The notes beneath the pieces are model-generated. The model saw only the letters and a list, made by a program, of their open reading frames with translations. It had not been told where the DNA came from and ran no database searches. This document shows positions 46,762 through 54,739 of a DNA stretch of 64,000 nucleotides, in pieces. Both the position numbers and the translations under genes were made by a program. The DNA is from Nodularia sphaerocarpa UHCC 0038 (GTDB taxonomy: Bacteria > Cyanobacteriota > Cyanobacteriia > Cyanobacteriales > Nostocaceae): NCBI RefSeq assembly GCF_022376295.1, contig NZ_CP060140.1, positions 1,244,356-1,308,355 on the forward strand, in the 5' to 3' direction. How positions within the stretch are numbered: position 1 is the stretch's first letter; the number at the start of each line of letters is the position of its first letter.

Positions 46762-47322
46762 CTTTCCGCTTATATATTCCCCGCAAGGGGATGGAAACAT
46801 CTTCAATAGCAGCTTACCCCCATAGTTGATGTATGCCTTTCCGCTTATATATTCCCCGCAAGGGGATGGAAACCAAATTGACGGTAGAGAGATTCAAAAC
46901 TGTTTAGGACTTTCCGCTTATATATTCCCCGCAAGGGGATGGAAACTGTGGTTTGATCTTTCCTTCCGCGATCGCCTCTTCGTAGACTTTCCGCTTATAT
47001 ATTCCCCGCAAGGGGATGGAAACGCGTGCAAGAACTTATCAAAAATTTCTTTTGAGGCGAAATATACTTTCCGCTTATATATTCCCCGCAAGGGGATGGA
47101 AACGAGTAACCCAAAACGCTAAGAACAGCGTAACCGTGCTTTCCGCTTATATATTCCCCGCAAGGGGATGGAAACAGTATGGCGTGTCTAGGACGGTTGG
47201 GAACAACTTTGACTTTCCGCTTATATATTCCCCGCAAGGGGATGGAAACAAGTTCTGTATCAAATTCAACGGTTAAGGTTCCAGTCTTTCCCCTCATAAA
47301 TTCCCCGCAAGGGGACGGAAAC
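46762..47322 (+). CRISPR. CRISPR array, 8 repeats of 37 bp, 7 spacers
   Basis: Repeats start at 46762, 46837, 46910, 46987, 47067, 47139, 47213 and 47286. The first seven are identical: each begins CTTTCCGCTTATATATTCCC and ends AAGGGGATGGAAAC, with a CCCC-GCAA-GGGG hairpin. The eighth is degenerate in its 5' half and has GGGGACGG, marking the distal end. Spacers are 35-43 bases (38, 36, 40, 43, 35, 37, 36). The 3' end ATGGAAAC would give an 8-base crRNA tag typical of type III. Plus-strand transcription is inferred from leader and decay polarity. Confidence 0.96.
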
Positions 47323-47361
47323 GGAGTAAAATACTCAACAACACCTGCATAAAACTCGGTA

Positions 47362-48507
47362 ATGGTCAGAACATCTAAACCTACCAATCGTCAACCCAAG
47401 CCCAAATCAGAATCTACCTCAACACTTCCCACATGGGCAGATAATACCGAATTGGTGGGATTAGAATTTGACCTCGAAGCACTTACCACCAGTTCCCTCT
47501 ACTCCCAATACACCATCGCCCTCCATGCTTGGTTTCTTGACCAAGTGCGACAACTTGACCCAGAACTTTCCGCCTATCTCCATGATGGGGAGTCAGAAAA
47601 ACCCTTCAATATCTCAGCCCTAGAAAGTCAACTATTTCCCACTGGTAAACAATTACAACTAGAAGCTAACCAAATTTTACACTGGCAAGTCAACGCTTTA
47701 TCTGCAAAAGTGGCTGAGTTTCTCCAACTATGGTTAACCCAATTGCCAGAAACTCTAAAATTAAGAGATGCTACTCTACAGATAAAACAGGTGAGAATCG
47801 CTCATCCTCCCACCACCTACGCCCAACTATTACAACCACCAGCAAAATACTCTCACATCAATCTCAGCTTTATCTCACCTACCAGCTTTCGCCGCAAAGG
47901 TCATCATTTCCCCCTCCCTGTACCTGTGAATCTCTTCCATAGCTATCTGCGGCGCTGGAATGATTTTTCCCAAATCCCTATATCACAAGCTGATTTTCTC
48001 GATTGGATTGACGAAAGTGTGATTATTCATCAACACCGCTTGGAATCTGTGAAAGTCGCTGCTGGTAAACGAGGTTCTGTGACTGGTTTTACTGGGGCGA
48101 TTTCCTGCGGGTTAAGTAAAGCTGCTTTGGCTAATACTGAGTTTACCCAGTTGTTTTATGCTTTGGTAAAACTCGCTCCCTATTGTGGAACGGGACATAA
48201 AACGACTTTTGGATTAGGACAAACTTCTCTAAGTTGGGTGGAACCAGAAGCCAGCAGTCCGACGCAGTTACTCACAAATCTCCTGGGAGAACGCATTGAG
48301 GAGTTAACTGCAATTTTTACGGCTCAACGCAAACGTCTGGGAGGCGATCGCACTGATAAAATAGCGGCAACTTGGGCTACAATTTTGGCACGGCGCGAAA
48401 TGGGCGAGTCTTTAAAGCTGATAGCTGAAGATTTGGAAATGCCTGTGGCTACTGTTAAAACTTACACTAAATTGGCTAGGCGATCGCTTAAGGATGCAGA
48501 TTTTTAA
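47362..48507 (+). CDS. cas6: Cas6-type endoribonuclease with C-terminal helix-turn-helix
   Basis: 381 residues. The Cas6 part has INLSFISPTSFRRKGHHFPL (central strand) and the C-terminal glycine loop LAPYCGTGHKTTFGLGQTSL. Beyond the usual end (about residue 300) is an extra helical domain whose last helices, LKLIAEDLEMPVATVKTYTK, look like a sigma-factor-type helix-turn-helix. The gene begins only 39 bases after the last repeat, in the orientation of the array, and has no good Shine-Dalgarno sequence, so it is probably expressed by read-through from the CRISPR transcript. It is distinct in sequence from the operon Cas6. Confidence 0.88.
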   Translation: MVRTSKPTNRQPKPKSESTSTLPTWADNTELVGLEFDLEALTTSSLYSQYTIALHAWFLDQVRQLDPELSAYLHDGESEKPFNISALESQLFPTGKQLQLEANQILHWQVNALSAKVAEFLQLWLTQLPETLKLRDATLQIKQVRIAHPPTTYAQLLQPPAKYSHINLSFISPTSFRRKGHHFPLPVPVNLFHSYLRRWNDFSQIPISQADFLDWIDESVIIHQHRLESVKVAAGKRGSVTGFTGAISCGLSKAALANTEFTQLFYALVKLAPYCGTGHKTTFGLGQTSLSWVEPEASSPTQLLTNLLGERIEELTAIFTAQRKRLGGDRTDKIAATWATILARREMGESLKLIAEDLEMPVATVKTYTKLARRSLKDADF

Positions 48508-48595
48508 GAAATTAGTGTCACGCAAAGGCGCAAAGACGCAAAGGTGGAAAGAAGAGGAAAGGTATTTTTGGCATTGGGTTTCTTTTGCGCTAAGA

Positions 48596-48615
48596 TGATA
48601 ACGATTCTCATTATT
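48596..48615. promoter_or_regulatory. Fur/Zur-type operator upstream of the COG0523 gene
   Basis: TGATAACGATTCTCATTATT: 15 of the 19 bases from 48597 match the classic GATAATGATAATCATTATC Fur-family box. Given the zinc-related genes downstream, Zur is the likelier ligand than Fur. Position about 110 bases before the cobW-type start. Confidence 0.55.
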
Positions 48616-48617
48616 TT

Positions 48618-48704
48618 ATGATTATGGTTAGTTCTGTTATTCAGTCCCAGGGGAATTTGCAACAGCAAGAGGAAAAACTTGCACGGGCTTTCAGTAAGGA
48701 CTAA
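48618..48704 (+). CDS. possible 28-codon leader peptide
   Basis: A short frame beginning ATG ATT ATG GTT and ending AAG GAC TAA, directly after the Fur/Zur-like box and 21 bases before the COG0523 gene. No good ribosome-binding site is visible. It could be a leader peptide or chance; no family recognised. Confidence 0.25.
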   Translation: MIMVSSVIQSQGNLQQQEEKLARAFSKD

Positions 48705-48725
48705 AATTTCACCACCAGAGGAAAT

Positions 48726-49751
48726 ATGACTACTGTTACACCATCACAAACCAACATCATACCAGAAGTTCCTAAACGAGGAATGCCGGTTACTCTAATT
48801 ACGGGATTTTTAGGAAGTGGTAAAACTACTCTTCTCAATCAAATACTCAAAAATAAACAAGATTTAAAAGTTGCTGTCTTAGTAAATGAGTTTGGCGATA
48901 TTAATATTGATAGCCAATTGCTTGTTTCTGTAGACAAAGACATGATGGAACTCAGCAATGGTTGTATTTGCTGTACTATCAATGATGGCTTGGTTGATGC
49001 TGTCTATCGCATCTTAGAAAGAGAAGACCGCATTGATTATCTCGTAATTGAAACCACTGGGGTTGCTGACCCTTTACCAATTATCTTAACATTTTTAGGC
49101 ACAGAACTCAGAGATTTAACTAATCTTGATTCTATCATTACTTTGGTAGATGCGGAAGCTTTTGATGCTGAACATTTTCAGAGTGAATCTGCTTTAAAAC
49201 AAATCACTTATGGCGATATTATTCTTCTGAATAAAGTTGACCTGGTTCCTCCAGAAAAACTAACAGAAGTCGAAAATTACATCCATGAAGTCAAAGCTGG
49301 GGCGAAGATTCTGCACACCCAATATGGGGAAGTTCCGTTACCATTGATTTTGGACACGCAGCTAACACCCCAGCAAGAGTATATCTCTATTGCGGAGGCG
49401 GATGCCCACAAGGAGCATGATCATCATCATGATCATGAACATCATCACCATCACTCTGATCACTTAGATAATGATGGCTTTATCTCCATTTCCTTCCAAA
49501 GCGATCGCCCTTTTGATGTCCACAAGTTTGAAGCCTTCCTCACCGAAAAAATGCCAGCCGGTGTATTTCGTGCTAAAGGCATACTTTGGTTTAATGACAG
49601 TGATCTGCGTCATATCTTTCAACTTAGTGGACCACGTTATAATTTACACGCCGATGATTGGTGTTCTCAACCAAAAAATCAGCTAGTTTTTATTGGCAGA
49701 AACTTAAAAACCAGTGAAATTCACACTCATTTGCATAAATGTTTGGTATGA
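48726..49751 (+). CDS. COG0523 (CobW/YeiR-type) zinc metallochaperone GTPase
   Basis: GTP-dependent metal chaperone thought to hand zinc to client enzymes in zinc shortage. 341 residues. Walker A is GFLGSGKTTLLNQIL (about 27-41), the metal-binding CxCC motif is in ELSNGCICCTINDGL, ETTGVADP follows and G4 is LLNKVDLV. A His-rich loop (about 228-247, HDHHHDHEHHHHHSDH) is the hallmark of zinc-linked members. The C-terminal CobW_C domain has GVFRAKGILWFNDSD. Good SD (AGAGGAAAT). A Fur/Zur-like box lies upstream and folE, hisI and cysS downstream, which makes the zinc role likely. Confidence 0.9.
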   Translation: MTTVTPSQTNIIPEVPKRGMPVTLITGFLGSGKTTLLNQILKNKQDLKVAVLVNEFGDINIDSQLLVSVDKDMMELSNGCICCTINDGLVDAVYRILEREDRIDYLVIETTGVADPLPIILTFLGTELRDLTNLDSIITLVDAEAFDAEHFQSESALKQITYGDIILLNKVDLVPPEKLTEVENYIHEVKAGAKILHTQYGEVPLPLILDTQLTPQQEYISIAEADAHKEHDHHHDHEHHHHHSDHLDNDGFISISFQSDRPFDVHKFEAFLTEKMPAGVFRAKGILWFNDSDLRHIFQLSGPRYNLHADDWCSQPKNQLVFIGRNLKTSEIHTHLHKCLV

Positions 49752-49758
49752 TGAGAAC

Positions 49759-49777
49759 GTGTAAAGTTATGTTACAC
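49759..49777. promoter_or_regulatory. operator-like inverted repeat upstream of folE
   Basis: GTGTAA and TTACAC arms separated by seven bases, 93 bases before the folE start. Could be an operator or a small hairpin; regulator not identifiable. Confidence 0.3.
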
Positions 49778-49869
49778 TCATTAATTAGTCAGGGGTAGTC
49801 AGAGGTCAATGACCACCGAAATCTCACAACTGACTAATTCAGCAAAACATTCCTAACAAAACTCAAAAA

Positions 49870-50520
49870 ATGACTTTATCGATTCGTCCCGATCTAACTT
49901 CTGCCGATCAGGTACTATCGTCTTTAACTGCTCAAAAGCAGCCAAAAGTAACAGAAGCAGAAATGATGCAGGCTGTGCGGACTTTGTTGATTGGATTAGG
50001 AGAAGATCCAGACCGCGAAGGACTCAAAGATACTCCCAAAAGAGTGATGAAAGCCTTGCAGTTTCTCACAAAGGGATACACTGATTCTTTGGATGAACTG
50101 CTAAATGGAGCAGTATTTACAGAAGATGCCAATGAAATGGTGTTGGTTCGGGACATCGATATTTTCAGTTCCTGTGAGCATCATATCCTGCCAATTATTG
50201 GCCGCGCTCATGTCGCCTACATTCCTAACGGCAAAGTCATTGGTTTATCGAAAATAGCCCGGATTTGTGAAATGTATGGACGACGTTTACAAGTCCAAGA
50301 ACGTCTCACCACTCAAATTGCTGACGCATTACAAAACTTACTCAAACCCCAAGGTGTCGCCGTAGTTGTGGAAGCCACCCATATGTGTATGGTCATGCGT
50401 GGAGTACAAAAACCCGGTTCTTGGACTGTTAGTAGTGCCATGCGTGGGGTTTTTGCCGAAGATTCCAGAACCCGCGAAGAATTTATGAATTTGATCCGTC
50501 ATAATGCTAACTTTCATTAA
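49870..50520 (+). CDS. folE: GTP cyclohydrolase I
   Basis: Converts GTP to dihydroneopterin triphosphate, first step of folate and pterin synthesis. 216 residues, type IA. The zinc site is intact: Cys in [20 protein letters not shown] and Cys in [31 protein letters not shown] and [11 protein letters not shown] complete the active site. The first 25 residues are variable. Being zinc dependent and located right after a COG0523 chaperone, it fits the known linkage of folE paralogues to zinc limitation. Confidence 0.96.
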   Translation: MTLSIRPDLTSADQVLSSLTAQKQPKVTEAEMMQAVRTLLIGLGEDPDREGLKDTPKRVMKALQFLTKGYTDSLDELLNGAVFTEDANEMVLVRDIDIFSSCEHHILPIIGRAHVAYIPNGKVIGLSKIARICEMYGRRLQVQERLTTQIADALQNLLKPQGVAVVVEATHMCMVMRGVQKPGSWTVSSAMRGVFAEDSRTREEFMNLIRHNANFH

Positions 50521-50717
50521 ATCATTATCATAGAGCTAAATCTATCTTGCTCTTGATTTAGGTGTAGAGATGGGAAAATTCTTGTCTCTACTTTAATAAA
50601 TAAACTAGAACTGACAAAATATTATAAGTAATAAAATATACTATAAAAATCTGCTGTTGCATGAGTGTTAACTAAATTTATCAAAAGCTCTAAGGTTAAA
50701 ATAAAGCTGGAAGCAAA

Positions 50718-51038
50718 ATGATGATTTCCGAATTACACTTTAATAACCAAGGTTTGATTCCAGCGATCGCCCAAGACTACAAAGATGGCACAGTGTTAAT
50801 GATGGCATGGATGAACCAGCAATCCATAGAACAAACCCTAGCCACCGGCGAAGCCCATTACTGGAGTCGTTCACGTTCGGAATTGTGGCACAAAGGCGCG
50901 ACATCTGGACACATTCAAAAAGTCAAAGAATTGTTTTACGATTGTGACGGCGACACAATCTTGATCAAAGTCGAGCAAATTGGCGACATCGCTTGTCATA
51001 CTGGTGCAAGAAGCTGTTTCCAACTTTGTCCTGATTGA
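50718..51038 (+). CDS. hisI: phosphoribosyl-AMP cyclohydrolase, HisI domain only
   Basis: Third step of histidine synthesis. 106 residues, HisI alone; the HisE pyrophosphatase half that cyanobacteria normally fuse to it is absent. Metal motifs are intact: [15 protein letters not shown] (Mg site and one Zn Cys) and [10 protein letters not shown] (two Zn Cys). A stand-alone HisI next to COG0523, folE and cysS resembles the zinc-linked HisI paralogue noted in COG0523 neighbourhoods. Good SD (GGAAG). The main hisIE gene would be elsewhere in the genome. Confidence 0.93.
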   Translation: MMISELHFNNQGLIPAIAQDYKDGTVLMMAWMNQQSIEQTLATGEAHYWSRSRSELWHKGATSGHIQKVKELFYDCDGDTILIKVEQIGDIACHTGARSCFQLCPD

Positions 51039-51074
51039 TAACTGATAACTGATAACTGATAACTGATAACTGAT
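51036..51074. repeat. tandem heptamer CTGATAA between hisI and cysS
   Basis: About five units of the CTGATAA / TAACTGA register run from the hisI stop codon to the cysS start, filling the entire intergenic gap. No Shine-Dalgarno sequence remains. Confidence 0.8.
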
Positions 51075-52518
51075 GACCCTGACAATATATAACACCCTCA
51101 CCCGTCGAAAAGAAGCCTTCCAACCGCAAGAACCAGGTAAGGTGAAAATGTATTGCTGTGGTGTCACGGTGTACGATTACTGTCATTTGGGTCATGCGCG
51201 TTCTTATATAGGTTGGGATGTAGTCCGGCGCTATTTTCAGTGGCGTGGATATGAAATTGAATACGTGCAGAACTTTACCGACATTGACGATAAAATTCTC
51301 AATCGCGCCAATTTAGAAGGAACTTCTATGGAGGAAGTTTCTCAACGCTATATAGACGCTTATTTTGAGGATATCAGACGCTTAAATGTCCTAGATGCGT
51401 CAGCCTATCCCCGTGTAACTGAAAATATCAGCAGCATCCATCAATTAATTCAGGAATTAGAAAAAAGAGGTTACGCCTACGCCGCTAATGGCGATGTTTA
51501 TTACAATGTGGGTCATTTCTCCGAATATGGTAAACTATCCGGGCGGGTTGCAGAAGATATGCAAGCCGGTGCTAGTGGTCGAGTCGATGTAGAAGATTCA
51601 TTAGCACAGAAAAAACAAAACTCGGCTGACTTTGCTTTGTGGAAAGCCGCTAAACCAGGGGAACCAGCATGGGATTCTCCTTGGGGTGCTGGTCGTCCAG
51701 GATGGCACATTGAATGTTCAGCAATGGTCAGATCAATACTGGGCGATACTATTGATATTCATGGCGGTGGTGGTGATTTAGTATTTCCTCACCATGAGAA
51801 TGAAATCGCTCAATCAGAAGTGGTGACTGGTAAACCTTTGGCGCGTTACTGGATACACAATGGCATGGTAACGGTGAACGGTGAGAAAATGTCTAAGTCT
51901 TTGGGCAATTTTACCACAATTCGCGAGTTGCTAGATCAAGGTATCGACCCGATGGTGGTGAGATTGTTTATTTTACAGGGACATTATCGCCGACCTTTGG
52001 ATTTTACCTCGGATGCGATCGCCTCCGCAGAAAACGCATGGAAAACAGTTAAAGAAGGTTTACTCTTTGGTTATCAATACGCCCAAAAACTAGGAATGGG
52101 GAGTGGGAAAGAATTAATCCCTAATCCCTACATCGAGAGTTTTCAAGGGGCGATGGATGATGACTTTAACACACCAGGAGCATTAGCGGTTGTATTTGAA
52201 CTGGCTAAGGAATTACGCCGTCAAAGTAATCTATTGACTCACGAAGGCAAAACAGACAGTCCCCCAGAACAAATTCAGCAGCAATGGCAAACTCTTGTTA
52301 ATTTAGCTCAAGTCTTAGGACTAGAAGCTCAACCAGAAGCCCCCAGCGTCACCGCAAGCAGGTTAACTGATGAGGAAATACAAATTTTCATCCAGCAGCG
52401 ACAAGCAGCCCGTCAAGCTAAGAATTTCGCCGAAAGCGATCGCATTCGCAATGAATTACAGGAACTCGGCATTACTTTAATCGATCAATCAGATGGTACA
52501 ACGCGCTGGCATTCCTGA
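51073..52518 (+). CDS. cysS: cysteine--tRNA ligase
   Basis: Charges tRNA-Cys; class I synthetase. 481 residues. HIGH-type motif YDYCHLGHARSYIGWD, KMSKS motif GEKMSKSLGNFTT, and zinc ligands in KMYCCGVTVYD, GWHIECSAM and FPHHENEIAQSE. The C-terminal DALR-type and anticodon region ends with QAARQAKNFAESDRIRNEL. Starts 34 bases after hisI, the gap consisting of heptamer repeats. As a zinc enzyme in this cluster it may be co-regulated with zinc status, or simply be the housekeeping copy. Confidence 0.97.
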   Translation: MTLTIYNTLTRRKEAFQPQEPGKVKMYCCGVTVYDYCHLGHARSYIGWDVVRRYFQWRGYEIEYVQNFTDIDDKILNRANLEGTSMEEVSQRYIDAYFEDIRRLNVLDASAYPRVTENISSIHQLIQELEKRGYAYAANGDVYYNVGHFSEYGKLSGRVAEDMQAGASGRVDVEDSLAQKKQNSADFALWKAAKPGEPAWDSPWGAGRPGWHIECSAMVRSILGDTIDIHGGGGDLVFPHHENEIAQSEVVTGKPLARYWIHNGMVTVNGEKMSKSLGNFTTIRELLDQGIDPMVVRLFILQGHYRRPLDFTSDAIASAENAWKTVKEGLLFGYQYAQKLGMGSGKELIPNPYIESFQGAMDDDFNTPGALAVVFELAKELRRQSNLLTHEGKTDSPPEQIQQQWQTLVNLAQVLGLEAQPEAPSVTASRLTDEEIQIFIQQRQAARQAKNFAESDRIRNELQELGITLIDQSDGTTRWHS

Positions 52519-52591
52519 TCAACATTTGCTTGAATCGAAAGATTTGATCGGATAATCTAAGCAGTCACCGATTGTTTTAAAAGGAAACCTC

Positions 52592-52948
52592 ATGAACAAA
52601 AAAACTATACTGAGTTTGCTTTCCACTCCCATGCTAGTTAGTTCTATCCTTTCTATGGGAGTTATGGCTAACCAAGCACAAGCAGCCGAACCAGAAGCAA
52701 ACAATGCAGATAAACTAAGCTGTGTCCAGAATGAACATATATGGAAACCAGTGTGTGCTAGAGCTTCCGTATTAGCTCAAATCCCTGAATATCAACCGGG
52801 AGTCGAGTTTGCTGGTGAAAATGAAGATACCTTGCTAGCCTTTAATATTGAGGAAAGCGATATGGCTGTAGACTTATTTAATTGTGACTGTCCACAGTGT
52901 ATAAATGCTTTGCGTACAATGCGCGGTGTAGCACCTTTAGTTTATTAG
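52592..52948 (+). CDS. small secreted protein, unrecognised
   Basis: 118 residues. A clear signal peptide (about 1-31, SLLSTPMLVSSILSMGVMA then NQAQA-AEPE cleavage region). The mature 87 residues carry six Cys (LSCVQ, PVCARA, FNCDCPQCI and others), including a CDCPQC cluster that could bind metal or form disulphides. It has its own SD (AAAGGAAA). No family recognised; likely periplasmic or exported. Confidence 0.7.
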   Translation: MNKKTILSLLSTPMLVSSILSMGVMANQAQAAEPEANNADKLSCVQNEHIWKPVCARASVLAQIPEYQPGVEFAGENEDTLLAFNIEESDMAVDLFNCDCPQCINALRTMRGVAPLVY

Positions 52949-52984
52949 GATTTCTGGCGTTGCAAATCTGGTTTTTCACCTCAC

Positions 52985-53055
52985 CCCTGCTTGGACTTAT
53001 GTGAAAGTCTCCCCTTTCCTTATCAAGGAGAGGGGTTGGGGGTGAGGTTCTTCGA
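52985..53055. repeat. dispersed inverted repeat
   Basis: CTCCCCTTTCCTTATCAAGG and GAGAGGGGTTGGGGGTGAGG, the same family as near 4140, 6035, 19620 and 55795. Forms a long hairpin between convergent genes. Confidence 0.65.
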
Positions 53056-53069
53056 TGACCTCCGCACTT

Positions 53070-53627
53070 CTAAGAATAGGAATAACTACCAGCCCATGTT
53101 ACCCATTTATGAGATATTCCGATATGCAAGATTTCTTCAGTTTTTTCTGGCTCAGTGATGATTGCTCCTGTTAAGTCTGCGCCACTGAGTTCGGCTTCAT
53201 TGATATTGCAACCAATTAAATTAGCTTTTCTAAGATTAGCGTTTCTTAAATTTGCCCCACTCATTTCCGCTTCACTCAGGTTTGCATCTACCAGATTGGC
53301 AATTTCTAAATTTGCACTCCGCAAATCTGCACGACTTAAGTTAGTCTCGTCTAGGTTAACCCGAATCAAGTCAGCACCAATCAAGTTTACCTCACTCAAG
53401 TTTGCATTCTTCAAGTTTGCACCACTCAAATCAGCATCAGTCAAATTTGCCCGGCTAAAGTTACATTCACTCAAATTCGCTTGAGTCAGGTTAGCACCAC
53501 TCAAGTCCGCTTCAGTAAAATTAGCACCACTCAAGTTAACAGCACAAAGATTGATTTGATGTAAATTGGCTCGATTAAATGTGCGTTCTCCTGCTGCATA
53601 AAGTTTCAGGATTTTGTTAGCATCCAT
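53070..53627 (-). CDS. pentapeptide-repeat protein
   Basis: 185 residues, most of them (about 18-165) A(D/N)LxX pentapeptide repeats, such as GANFTEADLSGANLTQANLS. The region should form a quadrilateral right-handed beta helix. No signal peptide or membrane helix; a short non-repeat tail ends the protein. Cellular role of cyanobacterial family members is mostly unknown; some bind DNA gyrase or sit in the thylakoid lumen, but nothing here discriminates. Confidence 0.93.
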   Translation of the reverse strand: MDANKILKLYAAGERTFNRANLHQINLCAVNLSGANFTEADLSGANLTQANLSECNFSRANLTDADLSGANLKNANLSEVNLIGADLIRVNLDETNLSRADLRSANLEIANLVDANLSEAEMSGANLRNANLRKANLIGCNINEAELSGADLTGAIITEPEKTEEILHIGISHKWVTWAGSYSYS

Positions 53628-53802
53628 ATTGTCACCTCTTTTGTCTATAGGTCAGCCAGTTGAGTTATCAGTTTTGCACTCTACCCAAACCACACCAAAG
53701 ACAATTGTTGAGTTGCCAGCACTCGGATTTTTTATAAAACTTGTTCCTCTATTGTGCTATAATTTCGAGCTATTTAAAAAAAACTTCATAGAAATATACT
53801 AA

Positions 53803-54393
53803 ATGACTGATTTCACATCTACCCTATCTCAAGCAGTGGCTGCATATCGCGGACAAGAAGGCGCACGTCCCACTGCCCAAACCCTTGTAAATGCCTTATT
53901 AGAAGCTGAAAAAACTGCCAAACAGCAACGGCTGACTTATCCCTTTGAATCGCTGCTGGGCAAATGGCAACTTTGCTTTGCAACTGGGACTAAAAAAGCT
54001 CGCCAACGAGGTGGAATTATCTTAGGGAAGGGTTTGTATGTGCCAAAATTTGTCGCTGTCGAGATTTCTTTTAGTGCTATTTTAGACCAGGATTCCACCA
54101 AAGGGGAAATTGGTAATCAGGTACAATTAGGCCCAGTGTTGTTGCAGCTTACCGGACCAGCACAATATTTAGGCAAGAAAAATTTATTGGCGTTTGACTT
54201 TAATTATCTGCTTTTCAGTTTGTTTGGTCGTATGCTCTACAACAAGCCGATGCGCTCTCGTCCGGCTCAAACTGAGGATTTCTATGACCAGTCTATTGCT
54301 AAATTACCTTTTTTTGCTTTCTTTTTGGTGACACCAGATTTTATTGCGGCTCGTGGTCGTGGGGGTGGGTTAGCTCTCTGGATTCGTCATTAG
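53803..54393 (+). CDS. PAP/fibrillin-like protein
   Basis: 196 residues, soluble. The segment LLGKWQLCFATGTKKARQRG and the C-terminal LPFFAFFLVTPDFIAARGRGG resemble plastid lipid-associated (fibrillin, lipocalin-like) proteins, in which a conserved L-x-G-x-W starts the barrel. Such proteins bind lipids or carotenoids around thylakoids. Assignment rests on this pattern only and is moderate. Monocistronic; followed by tandem repeats. Confidence 0.55.
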   Translation: MTDFTSTLSQAVAAYRGQEGARPTAQTLVNALLEAEKTAKQQRLTYPFESLLGKWQLCFATGTKKARQRGGIILGKGLYVPKFVAVEISFSAILDQDSTKGEIGNQVQLGPVLLQLTGPAQYLGKKNLLAFDFNYLLFSLFGRMLYNKPMRSRPAQTEDFYDQSIAKLPFFAFFLVTPDFIAARGRGGGLALWIRH

Positions 54394-54567
54394 TCATTGG
54401 TCATTAGTCATTGGTCATTGGTCATTGGTCATTAGTCATTAGTCATTGGTCATTAGTCATTAGGAACTTACAATTTTTTCCCCCTGCTCCCTGCTCCCTG
54501 CTCCCGACTCCCGACTCCCGACTCCCGACTCCCGACTCCCGACTCCCGACTCCCGACTCCCGACTCC
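54390..54567. repeat. two tandem heptamer arrays (GTCATTG and CCCGACT)
   Basis: Ten imperfect GTCATTG / GTCATTA units (54390-54463), then a C-rich spacer, then about nine perfect CCCGACT units (54503-54567). Copy numbers of such arrays vary between strains. Confidence 0.9.
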
Positions 54568-54739
54568 CCACTCCCCACTCCCCAGTCAAGTATCTATAGA
54601 TATATTTTTTTATTTAAACTCTCTTTACTTTTTATCTCTAAAGAGAGAAAATAACAATTAACTTAAACTTGGGAATCAATCCTTTGGAGGATTCCCAAAA
54701 ATCACTTGCCAATTCATCGCAGAGTGTAACCGGGGTAAG

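Noticed and set aside
46826..47387. Several open frames inside the CRISPR array on both strands
   Set aside because: They translate the repeat (for example IYSPQGDGN or FPSPCGEYISG) over and over and have no protein character.
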